Part shown: piece after piece, positions 1 to 8,460 of the stretch
How positions within the stretch are numbered: position 1 is the first letter of the stretch
Layout of the letters: each line of letters starts with the position of its first letter
DNA from: Algoriphagus sp. NG3
GTDB taxonomy: Bacteria; Bacteroidota; Bacteroidia; Cytophagales; Cyclobacteriaceae
Reading direction: 5' to 3'
Assembly (NCBI RefSeq): GCF_034119865.1
Contig: NZ_CP139421.1
Span: 2,108,001 to 2,172,000, forward strand
Length of the DNA stretch: 64,000 bases
The notes under the pieces: model-generated
The model's database searches: none
What the model saw: the letters and a program-made list of their open reading frames with translations, nothing else
What the model was told of the DNA's origin: nothing
Program-made: the position numbers and the translations under genes

Positions 1-128
1 ATCACCTATTACCCTATAAAACAATCAATTATAATATACTGACAAAACTAAAATAACAGATCAAAAGCTATACTATTGAACGATTGGCGGTTCTTCGGAA
101 AGCCCCATTTACGATCAACTTTTCACAA

Positions 129-791
129 TCATTTCTTCTTTAATATCACAGTGCTGAATGGTCTGCTTACCTCCTCTCCTGCTTTTGACCTTACCTGATC
201 CACATAGTCTTCAGATTTTACAACTGAAAATCCTGCGAACTCCATCAACTCCAACACATCTGTTTTTTCATACAGCGTAAATCCAAATGCTGTAAAAGGC
301 AGCCTTTCCATAAAACTCTTGTGGGCAAAGGTGATGGCGGCGGTACCCTCAGATACCAAGACCCGATAGAGTTCAGCAGCCAGTTGAGTAGGATCAGCCC
401 AAAAGTAGATCGTGTTCACGGTAAACACGCTATCAAATGAATCAGCTTTAAAAGGTATTGCCAATCCATCATAAAGTTCAAAACGGGCCCTGTCTTGGAA
501 AAACTCTTCAGCTTTTACCTTTGCGGCTTTTTGCATAGTCTCTGATATCTCCAGGCCCGTGTACTTGATTTCTCTAGCTTGATCCATCAGATAAGCAAGA
601 TGTGCCGCATTGCCGTGACCTAATTCCAAAACCCTGTCAGAATCTCTTAATCTGAGGGCATCTATCGTACGCTGGGTCATCAAAATATTGCTTTCATGCA
701 TCTGATCGGCCATCTCCAATCCTTCCTTGCCTGTAGGGTTTTTAAGTTGGGAGGCAATCAATTTCATTTCCTCTTTTAACTTGTTTTCCAT
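129..791 (-). CDS. Class I SAM-dependent methyltransferase
   Basis: A 220-aa cytosolic protein of the Methyltransf_11 type. Motif I (VLELGHGNA, about residues 54-62) is the SAM-binding glycine loop, GLEIS (79-83) is the acidic strand-2 end, and ADSFDSVF (116-123) followed by NTIYFW is the post-motif region usual in UbiE/COQ5-like enzymes. The length is complete for a stand-alone class I enzyme. The substrate cannot be told from sequence. It is read leftward and stands alone, about 160 bases from the end of the HxlR gene. The first 128 bases of the window hold nothing recognisable. Confidence 0.85.
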   Translation of the reverse strand: MENKLKEEMKLIASQLKNPTGKEGLEMADQMHESNILMTQRTIDALRLRDSDRVLELGHGNAAHLAYLMDQAREIKYTGLEISETMQKAAKVKAEEFFQDRARFELYDGLAIPFKADSFDSVFTVNTIYFWADPTQLAAELYRVLVSEGTAAITFAHKSFMERLPFTAFGFTLYEKTDVLELMEFAGFSVVKSEDYVDQVRSKAGEEVSRPFSTVILKKK

Positions 792-952
792 AAGTTTTAG
801 TTTGATTAAAAGTCATTAAAAGCTATCCCAGAAAAAGAAAACGGGATATACTGCGCAGTAGTTTTCACCTTAGATAATCGTCCTAAAATAAGGATACAGA
901 TCAATGATAACCCAGGTTAACTCTATTAAATAGATCATGCCCAATGATTGAT

Positions 953-1324
953 TTAGGACTTTGTGTTTTTCATTGCTTCCTGATGCTTGGCTCCCCAGGC
1001 CTCTAGTTGGAGCATTAATGGTTCCAATTCCTTACCAATCCCCGAAAGTTCATATTCAACTCGAGGCGGCACCTCTGCATAAACGGTTCTTACCACTATG
1101 CCGTTTTCTTCCAATTTCCTTAGTTGTAAGGTGAGCATGCGTTCCGTTATTTTCGGGATTTTCCTTTTCAATTCGCTGAACCTTAATTTCCCATTCAAAA
1201 GTCGGCAGCAGATAAAAAGAGTCCATTGTCCTCCTATCAGATTGGCAGCATATATCCCTGTGCTTTCATCTTGCAGAAGTTGCCTGTTTTCAAAATTTGT
1301 TGAAGATTCCTTGATTTTTCCCAT
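953..1324 (-). CDS. HxlR-family winged-helix transcriptional regulator
   Basis: A 123-aa DNA-binding protein of the HxlR (DUF24) family. The core runs from GGQWTLFICCRLLNGKLRFSE through KRKIPKITERMLTLQLRKLE to the wing VYAEVPPRVEYELS, the usual family order. The open frame continues 29 codons further upstream, but that extension (to 1411) is unlike the family and would run into the divergent promoter region, so the internal ATG at 1324 was chosen. It is divergent from a DHFR-like reductase, a common HxlR arrangement in which the regulator controls the reductase. The inducer is unknown; family members often respond to reactive electrophiles or redox state. Confidence 0.85.
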   Translation of the reverse strand: MGKIKESSTNFENRQLLQDESTGIYAANLIGGQWTLFICCRLLNGKLRFSELKRKIPKITERMLTLQLRKLEENGIVVRTVYAEVPPRVEYELSGIGKELEPLMLQLEAWGAKHQEAMKNTKS

Positions 1325-1350
1325 ACTTACATTTTTGTCGGTACCATACA

Positions 1351-1363
1351 ATTGGTTGCCAAT
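1351..1363. promoter_or_regulatory. Candidate HxlR operator dyad
   Basis: The perfect dyad ATTGG-TTG-CCAAT lies in the 102-bp gap between the divergent HxlR and DHFR-like genes, with a further half-site-like CCAAT at about 1367. Position and symmetry fit an operator for the dimeric HxlR protein. This is inference from position only. Confidence 0.35.
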
Positions 1364-1387
1364 ATACCAATTATGAGGTAGGCCCAT

Positions 1388-1395
1388 TATTTTTG
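1388..1395 (+). promoter_or_regulatory. Candidate Bacteroidota -7 promoter element
   Basis: TATTTTTG matches the Bacteroidota -7 consensus TAnnTTTG and sits about 31 bases before the ATG of the DHFR-like gene. No convincing -33 TTG is seen at the usual spacing, so this is tentative. Confidence 0.3.
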
Positions 1396-1426
1396 AACTC
1401 ATAAATTTCAATTCAAAAAAAAAACA

Positions 1427-1915
1427 ATGAAAACTATTCTTTATTCAGCGCTTACGGCAAATGGTAACTATGGGGACAGTGAAACCGGGCAACTGCCAAA
1501 ACAAGAAGAATTAAACAATTTAGATAAGCACGCAAAAGAAGCCGGGAATATAGTGATGGGTCGCAAAACATATGAAATCTTCAATGATGGTGAGATTTTC
1601 AGTGGTCTTGACGTAGTCGTGGTATCTTCCAATCGGACTTTTGAGGATGCCAAGGTAGTGGAGTCTCCGGGTGAGGCTTTGAAGTATTTAAACCTTCAAG
1701 GATATGATAAAGCCTTTGTAATCGGAGGAGTCACCTTGGCAAGTGTCTTTCTATCAGAAAATCTGATTGATGAGCTTTATATAAATATTGAGCCGTACAT
1801 AGAATCAGGTCTGAAGTTGGAACCCAATGATGGAAAATCCCTAAACCTCACCCTTCTGGGCCATCGGGAAATTGAAAAATCCGGTATAGTGCAGTTGCAT
1901 TATAAAATCAGTTAA
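1427..1915 (+). CDS. Dihydrofolate reductase / RibD C-terminal family reductase
   Basis: A 162-aa cytosolic protein of the RibD_C/DHFR fold. VMGRKTYEIF (about 43-52) is the family's GRxTY motif, and the loop FVIGGVTLASVFL is the nucleotide-binding GG motif of NADPH-dependent reductases. YINIEPYIESG is the typical late strand. It is much shorter than bifunctional RibD and lacks a deaminase domain. The physiological substrate is unknown; stand-alone members paired with HxlR regulators are common and probably have nothing to do with folate. Expression is probably controlled by the divergent HxlR protein. Confidence 0.8.
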   Translation: MKTILYSALTANGNYGDSETGQLPKQEELNNLDKHAKEAGNIVMGRKTYEIFNDGEIFSGLDVVVVSSNRTFEDAKVVESPGEALKYLNLQGYDKAFVIGGVTLASVFLSENLIDELYINIEPYIESGLKLEPNDGKSLNLTLLGHREIEKSGIVQLHYKIS

Positions 1916-2074
1916 GCTTTTCCCCGACATCTTAATACCCATGGTCTAGAATATCAACAATAGCATTGATCAATAGGGAATCAATTAAAACCGATATCTC
2001 CAAATACAGCAAGTTTCGGGTTTCCCTACAGAAGCTGAGTCCCAATCTTTGTATCATAATTTATAAAAAAGGAA

Positions 2075-2827
2075 ATGCAAAGATTTAAAAACAAAAATGC
2101 CCTGATAACAGGGGGTACTAACGGGATGGGTTTTGCCACTGCACAACAATTCATTACCGAAGGCGGTAGCGCTATAATTACCGGGAGAACTGAGGAAACA
2201 GTTAGGGTTGCAGTAGAAAAATTAGGGGCAAGTGCCAGGGGCATAGTTTCCAACGCTGGAAAAATGGAAGATGTATTTGCATTAAAAGAACTCATAAAAA
2301 AACAAACCCCGTCTATTGATTTATTATTTGTCAATGCAGGTTACGGAAAGTTTGCCTCTCTGGAAGATGCTGACGAATTCCATTTTGATGAGCTCTTCAA
2401 TATGTTGGTAAAAGGCACATTTTTTACGGTTCAACAAACGTTGCCTTTATTGAAGGAAGGCAGTTGCATCGTCCTCAATACCTCGGTGGTAACTAATATG
2501 GCAATCCCGAATTTCACTGTCTATACTGCGGCAAAAGCGGCAGTCCAATCCTTTATAAAATCCTTTGCTGCGGAGAATACCGCAAAGGGAATTCGCGTAA
2601 ATGGAATCAGTCCCGGCTACATTAAAACCAATGGATTTAACAATACAGGCTTAAGTAAAGATCAGATTGAAGGAGCGATTCAAAGTATTGTCCCGACGAT
2701 ACCATTCAAGCGTTTTGGCGAACCTTCAGAAATAGCACATGCCGTGCTTTTCCTGGCATCATCGGAAGCATCCTACATTCACGGAGCCGAGTTAATAGTG
2801 GATGCTGGAGTTTCAACTATCGGATAA
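2075..2827 (+). CDS. Short-chain dehydrogenase/reductase (SDR)
   Basis: A 250-aa classical SDR. TGGTNGMG (12-19) is the TGxxxGxG cofactor loop, VNAG (86-89) the structural NAG motif, and the catalytic set is Ser137, Tyr150 and Lys154 (YTAAK). The C-terminal PGYIKT and 'GAELIVDAG' are typical. It oxidises or reduces an unknown alcohol/ketone with NAD(P). The stop codon overlaps the ATG of the 2OG-Fe(II) oxygenase by one base (TAATG), so the two are probably translated together and may act on the same substrate. Confidence 0.88.
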   Translation: MQRFKNKNALITGGTNGMGFATAQQFITEGGSAIITGRTEETVRVAVEKLGASARGIVSNAGKMEDVFALKELIKKQTPSIDLLFVNAGYGKFASLEDADEFHFDELFNMLVKGTFFTVQQTLPLLKEGSCIVLNTSVVTNMAIPNFTVYTAAKAAVQSFIKSFAAENTAKGIRVNGISPGYIKTNGFNNTGLSKDQIEGAIQSIVPTIPFKRFGEPSEIAHAVLFLASSEASYIHGAELIVDAGVSTIG

Positions 2828-3531
2828 TGAAAACAGCCATGGAAGAAATAAATTGGAACTTAATAAGGGATGAGATGCATCAAAATGGATATGCAATCCT
2901 CCCCAATATGTTAACAGACAAAGATTGTGAAGATTTAAAAGCTGATTATTATAAGGCTGATTCTTTCAGAAAAACAGTAGTGATGGAACGCTACCGTTTT
3001 GGCTTGGGGGAATATAAGTATTTCGATTATCCCTTGCCGAAACGTATTCAGCAAATCAGGACCACATTGTACCCACATCTTGCCCCCATTGCCAATGCAT
3101 GGTTCAAAGCTCTCAAAATGGATAGGCAATTTCCATTGGAACATGCACAACTTTTAAAACAATGTAAGGAAAACGATCAGCGAAAAGCAACAGTATTGAT
3201 TCTTAAATATGGTAAAGGTGGGTTCAATACACTACACCAGGACTTATATGGCGACATCTATTTTCCGATGCAAGTGGTATTGTTTCTAAACGAGCCGGAT
3301 AAGGATTATACAGGAGGTGAGTTTGTGCTGACTGAACAAATTCCAAGAGCTCAATCCAAAGCTATCGTATTGAAACCTAAAAAGGGCGATATGCTTGTAT
3401 TCACCACCAATTTCAGACCAAAAAAGGGAACCAAGGGATATTACCGGGTCCAAATGAAACACGGAGTTAGCGAAATCCGGACTGGGGAACGCCATACTCT
3501 TGGAATCATCTTTCATGATGCTTTAAGTTGA
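2827..3531 (+). CDS. 2-oxoglutarate/Fe(II)-dependent oxygenase
   Basis: A 234-aa cupin-fold oxygenase of the prolyl-4-hydroxylase-like 2OG-FeII group. Iron ligands are visible as His137 and Asp139 (HQD) and His212 (MKHGVS), with Arg222 placed to bind 2-oxoglutarate. FTTNFRPKKG precedes the third ligand. The substrate is unknown. The start overlaps the SDR stop. Its own stop abuts the stop of the convergent AraC gene with no spacer, so 3' ends of the two transcripts must overlap. Confidence 0.82.
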   Translation: MKTAMEEINWNLIRDEMHQNGYAILPNMLTDKDCEDLKADYYKADSFRKTVVMERYRFGLGEYKYFDYPLPKRIQQIRTTLYPHLAPIANAWFKALKMDRQFPLEHAQLLKQCKENDQRKATVLILKYGKGGFNTLHQDLYGDIYFPMQVVLFLNEPDKDYTGGEFVLTEQIPRAQSKAIVLKPKKGDMLVFTTNFRPKKGTKGYYRVQMKHGVSEIRTGERHTLGIIFHDALS

Positions 3532-4512
3532 CTACAACTGGCCCGAAGTTCCTTCTTGGTATTTTAATCGGTATCTCATGGGCGATAATCCTGTTTCACG
3601 TCTGAAAATTTTCCTGAAAGCCTCAAAATCAGTGTATCCTACTTCATAGATAATTTCACTGACAGACAAAGCATCATATTCAAGAAATTTCTTTGCAGCT
3701 TCTATTCTCACTTTTTGAATATAGGTGTTCACAGTATGGTGTGCGGCATTCTTAAATCTTCTTTGAAAGGTCCGTTGTCCTAATTGGGCAACCTCAGCCA
3801 ATTCTTCGAGATTTAACCTTTCCTGATATTGACGTTCTATGAAGTCCTGTACCTTATGTATGGCCTCATCATTATGAAGGCGGCTTCCCTCGAAAATCTC
3901 ATAGGAACCCTGATCTACCCTATCCATGTCCACCTCAAAATATTTACTGGTCTTGATGGCAATTTCATGGTTCGAAAACTTTCCTACCAAATAAATAAGC
4001 AAGTTCCAATAAGAATTGGCCCCACCACTGGTGTAAAGGCCTTTATCATCTGTAAAGACCTTATTGACAAGCCGAACTTTGGGGTACTGAAACCTAAATT
4101 CATTCACCGCTTTCCAATGGGTGGAACACCACTTATAATCCAACAATCCTGTTTCGGCCAATAAAAACGCTCCTACACATAAACTGGCCACCTGGGAACC
4201 ATTTGCGTATTGTTGCTTAATCCAGGGTAGAAACTCTTTATTGACATCTATACTCTCAGATAGATCCCCACTTACCGGAGGGATTAGGATTAGGTCTGTT
4301 TTGCCAAGCTCGTCTATCGTAGTATCTGATTGAATGGTATAAATACCATCAGAAAGTCTTACTTGATTGGAAAGGCCAACGAGCTGGATGTGGAACATTG
4401 GTTCTGACCCACTTGCTTCCAGAAAATCATTGACGCTCTTAAACATATAGTGTGCATTACCAATGGCTGCAATCAGCGCCTTGTTAATAACAAGTATGGA
4501 AATATGCTTCAT
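3532..4512 (-). CDS. GlxA-type transcriptional regulator (DJ-1/PfpI plus AraC HTH)
   Basis: A 326-aa protein with an N-terminal class I glutamine-amidotransferase-like (DJ-1/PfpI) domain (about 1-190) and a C-terminal AraC/XylS double HTH (about 220-320). The nucleophile elbow SLCVGAFLLAETG has Cys112, and STHW contains His132, as in GlxA/FtrA regulators. In this family the N-domain is a ligand sensor, not a proven enzyme. HTH text includes LNLEELAEVAQLGQRTFQRRF and VSEIIYEVGYTDFEAFRKIF. It is convergent with the SDR/oxygenase pair; control of that pair is plausible but unproven. Confidence 0.88.
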   Translation of the reverse strand: MKHISILVINKALIAAIGNAHYMFKSVNDFLEASGSEPMFHIQLVGLSNQVRLSDGIYTIQSDTTIDELGKTDLILIPPVSGDLSESIDVNKEFLPWIKQQYANGSQVASLCVGAFLLAETGLLDYKWCSTHWKAVNEFRFQYPKVRLVNKVFTDDKGLYTSGGANSYWNLLIYLVGKFSNHEIAIKTSKYFEVDMDRVDQGSYEIFEGSRLHNDEAIHKVQDFIERQYQERLNLEELAEVAQLGQRTFQRRFKNAAHHTVNTYIQKVRIEAAKKFLEYDALSVSEIIYEVGYTDFEAFRKIFRRETGLSPMRYRLKYQEGTSGQL

Positions 4513-4738
4513 TTGATCAAAGTTATTTAAATGGATTGAATGGCAATTTTGGCAAAGCTATTTGTCAATTTTGCCCATTTTAGCCCTCTAAGTATTAAAT
4601 TACCTTTACAAAGTTAATTTGTAAAGGTTAAAATCGGCTGAATACAGGAAAACTAAAACATGGAAATTTTTATTGACGTCAACAACAATGTTCTCTATCC
4701 GGCATTGGAACCATAAAGAAAAACTACCACAATAAATA

Positions 4739-5872
4739 ATGATACACTTTTTCACCCCTCTTTACCTAAGTCTAAGCCTTATTCTTGGTACAGCAACAAT
4801 AAATGCGCAGGAAGACCCAGCTGTAATAAGTATGCAAGTGCCTTTTATCAGTAGTTATATTGTCAAAAAAGAAGAACCAACAGTATACTATGAATTGCAT
4901 CTTACCAATCATTCTAAATATCCTGTGCAAGTTGATAAAGTAGAGGTATTAAACCCCAAAAAAAAATCTGCCGAATTTTTTACAAGTGATAAAGAAGACT
5001 TAAAGTCCAGGTTTTCAGAGAAGGGATTTACGAAGGAAAACGAAGCAATATTCCTAATGCCGGAAAGCACAGGAGTTGTATACTTGGAATATGGGATTTA
5101 TACAAGAAGTAATTTAAACATAAAACATCAAATTACATTTTCATCACAAGGAAAATCCTATACCAATATCGGAGGCAAGGTTAAAATTAACTTCAAAAAA
5201 CCCGTTATTTTGGGAGCCCCCTTAAAAGATGGTCTGTGGGCAGCTATTCATAATCCTACTTGGCAACGTGGCCATCGAAGGGTGTTTTATACTGTAGATG
5301 GTGAGACAAGAATACCGGGACGATTTGCAATCGACTTCATGAAAGTGGATGAGAATGGAAAAACAGCAACTGGTGATAAAAATATGGTTGTTAATTGGTA
5401 TGGGTTTAATGCTGATGTGTTGGCTGTTTCTGATGGAATCATCTCATCTGTAAGAAATGATTTTATAGACAGTGAAAAATTGGATAGACACCCCCGTTAC
5501 AATAGCTTAAAGGCAACAGGAAATTATATTTCCCTTTCTATAGGCAACAACAACTATGTATTTTATGAACATCTCAAAGCCGGAAGTATTCGAGTCAAAC
5601 CCGGCCAAAAAGTAAAAAAAGGGGAAGTGATTGCTAGTTTAGGATTCACAGGACAGGCAACAGGTCCACATTTGCATTTCCATGTGGCCAATAAAAATTC
5701 CCCATTAGGTGCAGAAGGGCTTCCTTTTGTGTTTGAAAACTTTACATTGTTGGGGATGTATGATGACTTTAATAGTTTTGGAATTAAACCCTGGGTTGAT
5801 CTGGAACTTAATTATTGCCCACAACAAAGTAATGAATACCCACCTCCAAATTCTGTTCTTCTGTTTGATTAG
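4739..5872 (+). CDS. Secreted M23-family metallopeptidase
   Basis: A 377-aa protein with a signal peptide (about 1-23, ending NAQ) and a C-terminal LytM/M23 domain (about 175-330). Zinc-site residues are Asp199 in RFAIDF and the HLHFH cluster at 311-315 after ATGP. As in one M23 subgroup, Arg rather than His precedes the AID motif, and a GHRR motif (178-181) lies about 20 residues earlier. It would cut peptidoglycan cross-links or peptides in the periplasm. Residues 30-150 form a beta-rich region that may be Ig-like. It stands alone on the plus strand. Confidence 0.8.
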   Translation: MIHFFTPLYLSLSLILGTATINAQEDPAVISMQVPFISSYIVKKEEPTVYYELHLTNHSKYPVQVDKVEVLNPKKKSAEFFTSDKEDLKSRFSEKGFTKENEAIFLMPESTGVVYLEYGIYTRSNLNIKHQITFSSQGKSYTNIGGKVKINFKKPVILGAPLKDGLWAAIHNPTWQRGHRRVFYTVDGETRIPGRFAIDFMKVDENGKTATGDKNMVVNWYGFNADVLAVSDGIISSVRNDFIDSEKLDRHPRYNSLKATGNYISLSIGNNNYVFYEHLKAGSIRVKPGQKVKKGEVIASLGFTGQATGPHLHFHVANKNSPLGAEGLPFVFENFTLLGMYDDFNSFGIKPWVDLELNYCPQQSNEYPPPNSVLLFD

Positions 5873-6023
5873 TAGGTACAAAAACCATTTCCAATAACTT
5901 ATCATAAAAATAAATTTAAGAATAAAACCTATTTGTTGAACTCACTTCAAAGCTTTTTAAAAATGGCAATTTCAACAACCTTCTTTGTCAATTTTACCTC
6001 TTTTCATTCGTATTTGTACCCTG

Positions 6024-6031
6024 TAGATTTG
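6024..6031 (+). promoter_or_regulatory. Candidate Bacteroidota -7 promoter element
   Basis: TAGATTTG fits TAnnTTTG and lies 35 bases before the ATG of the FMN reductase, at the head of the 6.0-9.1 kb gene run. No clear -33 TTG at the expected spacing was found. Confidence 0.35.
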
Positions 6032-6066
6032 TAAAAAAACAAAGTAAACAGAATATATAATACTAT

Positions 6067-6642
6067 ATGAAAATTGTGATTTTAGCAGGAAGTGCAAGAA
6101 GAGACAGAAAGTCCTTCAATGTATGTGTTCATCTTGAAAAGCTACTTTCCGGACTTGGCATTGAGGTTGATCTGTTGGATCCGGTCAAAACACCACTCCC
6201 GGTTTTTGATGATTTTGCAGACGGGAATCCCGCAGTAATCCAAGCTGTCGAAAAAATGGGGAAACGTTTGGAAAATGCTGATGCAATGGTATTTGTGACC
6301 CCTGAGTACAATGGAAGTTTCTCCGGGGTATTGAAAAACACCCTGGATTATTTCTGGGCCGAATTTTCTGAAAAACCAATTGGCGTGGCTGCGGTATCTT
6401 CTGGAAAAATGGGAGGAATCAACGCTTCTACCCAACTCCAGCATGTCATACTTAGTCTGGGGGCATATCCCCTACCTATAAAACTGCTCGTTCCTGATGT
6501 GGACAACACTTTTGATGAACACCTGAATCCTACGAGTGAAGAATTCATTAAAAACTCAAATAGATTCACTAAAAAATTATTATGGTTTGCCAATGCCGTT
6601 TCAAGCGCAAAAAATACACAATTGTATGAAAATGCTGAATAA
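6067..6642 (+). CDS. NADPH-dependent FMN reductase family protein
   Basis: A 191-aa flavodoxin-fold protein. The N-terminal LAGSARRDRKS is the FMN-phosphate loop, and VTPEYNGSFSGVLKNTLDYF is the signature of the NADPH-dependent FMN reductase family (SsuE/ArsH/chromate and quinone reductases). It reduces free or bound flavin or quinones with NAD(P)H. It is first in a same-strand run with HMA-like, SnoaL-like, cupin and AhpD-like genes, which suggests an electrophile or redox stress role. The substrate is not determinable. Confidence 0.85.
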   Translation: MKIVILAGSARRDRKSFNVCVHLEKLLSGLGIEVDLLDPVKTPLPVFDDFADGNPAVIQAVEKMGKRLENADAMVFVTPEYNGSFSGVLKNTLDYFWAEFSEKPIGVAAVSSGKMGGINASTQLQHVILSLGAYPLPIKLLVPDVDNTFDEHLNPTSEEFIKNSNRFTKKLLWFANAVSSAKNTQLYENAE

Positions 6643-6710
6643 AGTACAGAACAACGACATTCATTCTATGCAGAAGTATATTTTTTTATCCATTTAAAAT
6701 AAAACATAAA

Positions 6711-6977
6711 ATGATTCAAAACCAACTTAGAACAATGACCCACCAATTACAGGATGTAAGATCTTCTATCTATGTCTTTGCGACAACTATTGACAGTCAG
6801 GATAAAGCGGAACATGTATGTTTGGAATTACACAAAATGAAAATAGTCAATAATTCAAATGTAGATTTAGATGATTATGAAAACATCCTTCGGGTCGAGT
6901 GTGAGACGGAAATTTCACCACAAATTGTCAGTGAGGCTGTCCATAGATTAGGCTTTGATTGTTTGGAGTTAACCTAG
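6711..6977 (+). CDS. Small HMA-like (ferredoxin-fold) protein lacking CxxC
   Basis: An 88-aa protein. From about residue 20 it reads like a heavy-metal-associated domain: a beta strand (YVFATTID), a helix (KAEHVCLELHKM), then NSNVDLDDYENILRVEC and a second helix (IVSEAVHRLGF). The usual metal-binding CxxC after strand 1 is absent (TIDSQD instead), so metal binding is doubtful. Similar CxxC-less proteins occur in Bacteroidota. Function unknown. It lies 68 bases after the FMN reductase. Confidence 0.6.
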   Translation: MIQNQLRTMTHQLQDVRSSIYVFATTIDSQDKAEHVCLELHKMKIVNNSNVDLDDYENILRVECETEISPQIVSEAVHRLGFDCLELT

Positions 6978-7028
6978 TGGGATTTCTAAGCAGCATATAT
7001 CATCCACCTATAGTATATATACCCTGAT

Positions 7029-7487
7029 TTGGTAAAATTTAAATTAAAAATACCAGTGGCCACAAAACAAAAATCAGACTTACAGTCAATTGAAACCGCT
7101 CTAGAAGATTATGTCTTCTATTGGAATAATTCTGATATGGATTCCTGGGGAAAATTATTCACTCATGATGTTGACTATATCAACAGGAATGGCGGCTGGT
7201 GGAAAAACAATAAAGACAATATCGCAGGACATAAACAAATCCACAAAGTGTTGATCGAAATGGGACAGCCCAAAACATTCAGTCTGGAAATAAAAAAAAC
7301 AGAATTCCTCAATCCTGAGGTTGCGGTTGTTCAGGCATGGAGTGAATGGCCGGGATTCAAAACCTCTAATTCTGAAGATCAAACAAAGACCCTAAAAGGT
7401 ATCATGACCTGTATTTTTGTGAAGCTGCAGGGGCAATGGCTTATCAAAACCTTACACAACACCCTTAGAACCAAAGGTGAGGAATAA
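7029..7487 (+). CDS. SnoaL-like / NTF2-fold protein
   Basis: A protein of about 150 aa with the SnoaL/DUF4440 pattern: SIETALEDYVFYWNNSDMDSWGKLFTHDVDYI, then AGHKQIHKVL and a C-terminal GIMTCIFVKLQGQWLIKTLHNT. This cone-shaped alpha+beta fold covers small-molecule isomerases and hydrolases as well as non-enzymatic proteins. There is no ATG in a sensible place: the frame opens at a TTG (7029), with a GTG a few codons later, so the start is uncertain. It sits in the FMN reductase run. Confidence 0.65.
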   Translation: MVKFKLKIPVATKQKSDLQSIETALEDYVFYWNNSDMDSWGKLFTHDVDYINRNGGWWKNNKDNIAGHKQIHKVLIEMGQPKTFSLEIKKTEFLNPEVAVVQAWSEWPGFKTSNSEDQTKTLKGIMTCIFVKLQGQWLIKTLHNTLRTKGEE

Positions 7488-7528
7488 GTATAGATATTAA
7501 ACAGGAACCAATCCAAAATTCAAAAACC

Positions 7529-7882
7529 ATGAATTCAAACATTCAAGATTACATTATCAAAACAACCAACTTAGACTGGAAACCACTGATAGAAAAGGGA
7601 GTCCACTACAAAGGGGTTTTTATCAAGTCTTTAAGGCCTGATAAATCAACCAATCGTTCTACGACTATATTGCTGAAATTTGAGCAGGGAGCTAGTTATC
7701 CTTACCACAATCATCCTGCAGGTGAAGAATTACTTGTGCTGGACGGTTCCGCTATAGTGGAAGGGACAATTCTCCATGCCGGTGATTATTTATATACTCC
7801 TCCCGGTTTCAAGCATGCCGTGACCACAAAAACAGGTTGTTCAATTTTACTTGTTGTGCCTGAAGAAGTAGAAATTCTATAA
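7529..7882 (+). CDS. Cupin-domain protein (ChrR-like)
   Basis: A 117-aa single-domain cupin. YPYHNHPAGEELLVLDG carries the first cupin motif (HxH...E), and GDYLYTPPGFKHAV carries the second (PxxxxH), giving a plausible His/His/Glu/His metal site. The overall pattern resembles the cupin of ChrR anti-sigma factors, but the N-terminal zinc anti-sigma domain is missing, so it is not an anti-sigma factor in itself. It could be a small metal-dependent dioxygenase or isomerase, or a sensor. Confidence 0.75.
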   Translation: MNSNIQDYIIKTTNLDWKPLIEKGVHYKGVFIKSLRPDKSTNRSTTILLKFEQGASYPYHNHPAGEELLVLDGSAIVEGTILHAGDYLYTPPGFKHAVTTKTGCSILLVVPEEVEIL

Positions 7883-7951
7883 AAGAATAATTGCAGGCTA
7901 CTATCACTTTAATCACTTATGCTCTTTTAAAACAAATTAAATTATTCAGTA

Positions 7952-8413
7952 ATGAAAGAAAGAATCAAATTTTCTGAAATATCAAATGAATTGATCCATG
8001 TATTGATGCAAACAGAAACTTATATCAAAAAATCCCAATTCCCGATACAACTTATTGAAATGATAAAATTCCGTGTTTCACAAATCAATGGCTGTGCGTA
8101 TTGCCTGGATATGCATTTCAAAGAGGCCATACATCACGGAGAAAGCGAAAAGAGATTGTACTCCCTTTCTGCCTGGAAGGAATGCCCATATTATTCAGAA
8201 AAGGAAAGGATAACTTTGGAATTTGCGGAAACTTTAACTCTAATCAGTGAAAATCACTTAAGTGATGATCAATTTGAAAAACTGCAAGCACACTATACAG
8301 TTCAGGAGATCGCAGACCTTACATTGATAATTAACCAGATAAATCTCTGGAACAGGTATATGAAAATATTAGGAACAGAACCCGGAAACCATAAAGTCTT
8401 GCAAGGGTCTTAA
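7952..8413 (+). CDS. AhpD-like / carboxymuconolactone decarboxylase family protein
   Basis: A 153-aa all-helical protein. NGCAYCLDMH gives Cys48 and Cys51 with His55, the peroxidase-active CxxC...H motif of AhpD-like enzymes, followed by KEAIHHGE. These proteins use thiol chemistry against peroxides or other electrophiles. The second member at 13.7 kb has the same CAxC motif position. Together with the FMN reductase, cupin and SnoaL-like genes upstream it suggests a stress-response set. Confidence 0.85.
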   Translation: MKERIKFSEISNELIHVLMQTETYIKKSQFPIQLIEMIKFRVSQINGCAYCLDMHFKEAIHHGESEKRLYSLSAWKECPYYSEKERITLEFAETLTLISENHLSDDQFEKLQAHYTVQEIADLTLIINQINLWNRYMKILGTEPGNHKVLQGS

Positions 8414-8460
8414 TATTCAGGTGTAAAGAAACCTTCACATTGTTTGATTTGAAAAAAAAC

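Noticed and set aside
1325..1411. Longer start for the HxlR gene at 1411
   Set aside because: The additional 29 residues are unlike the family and cover the divergent regulatory region.
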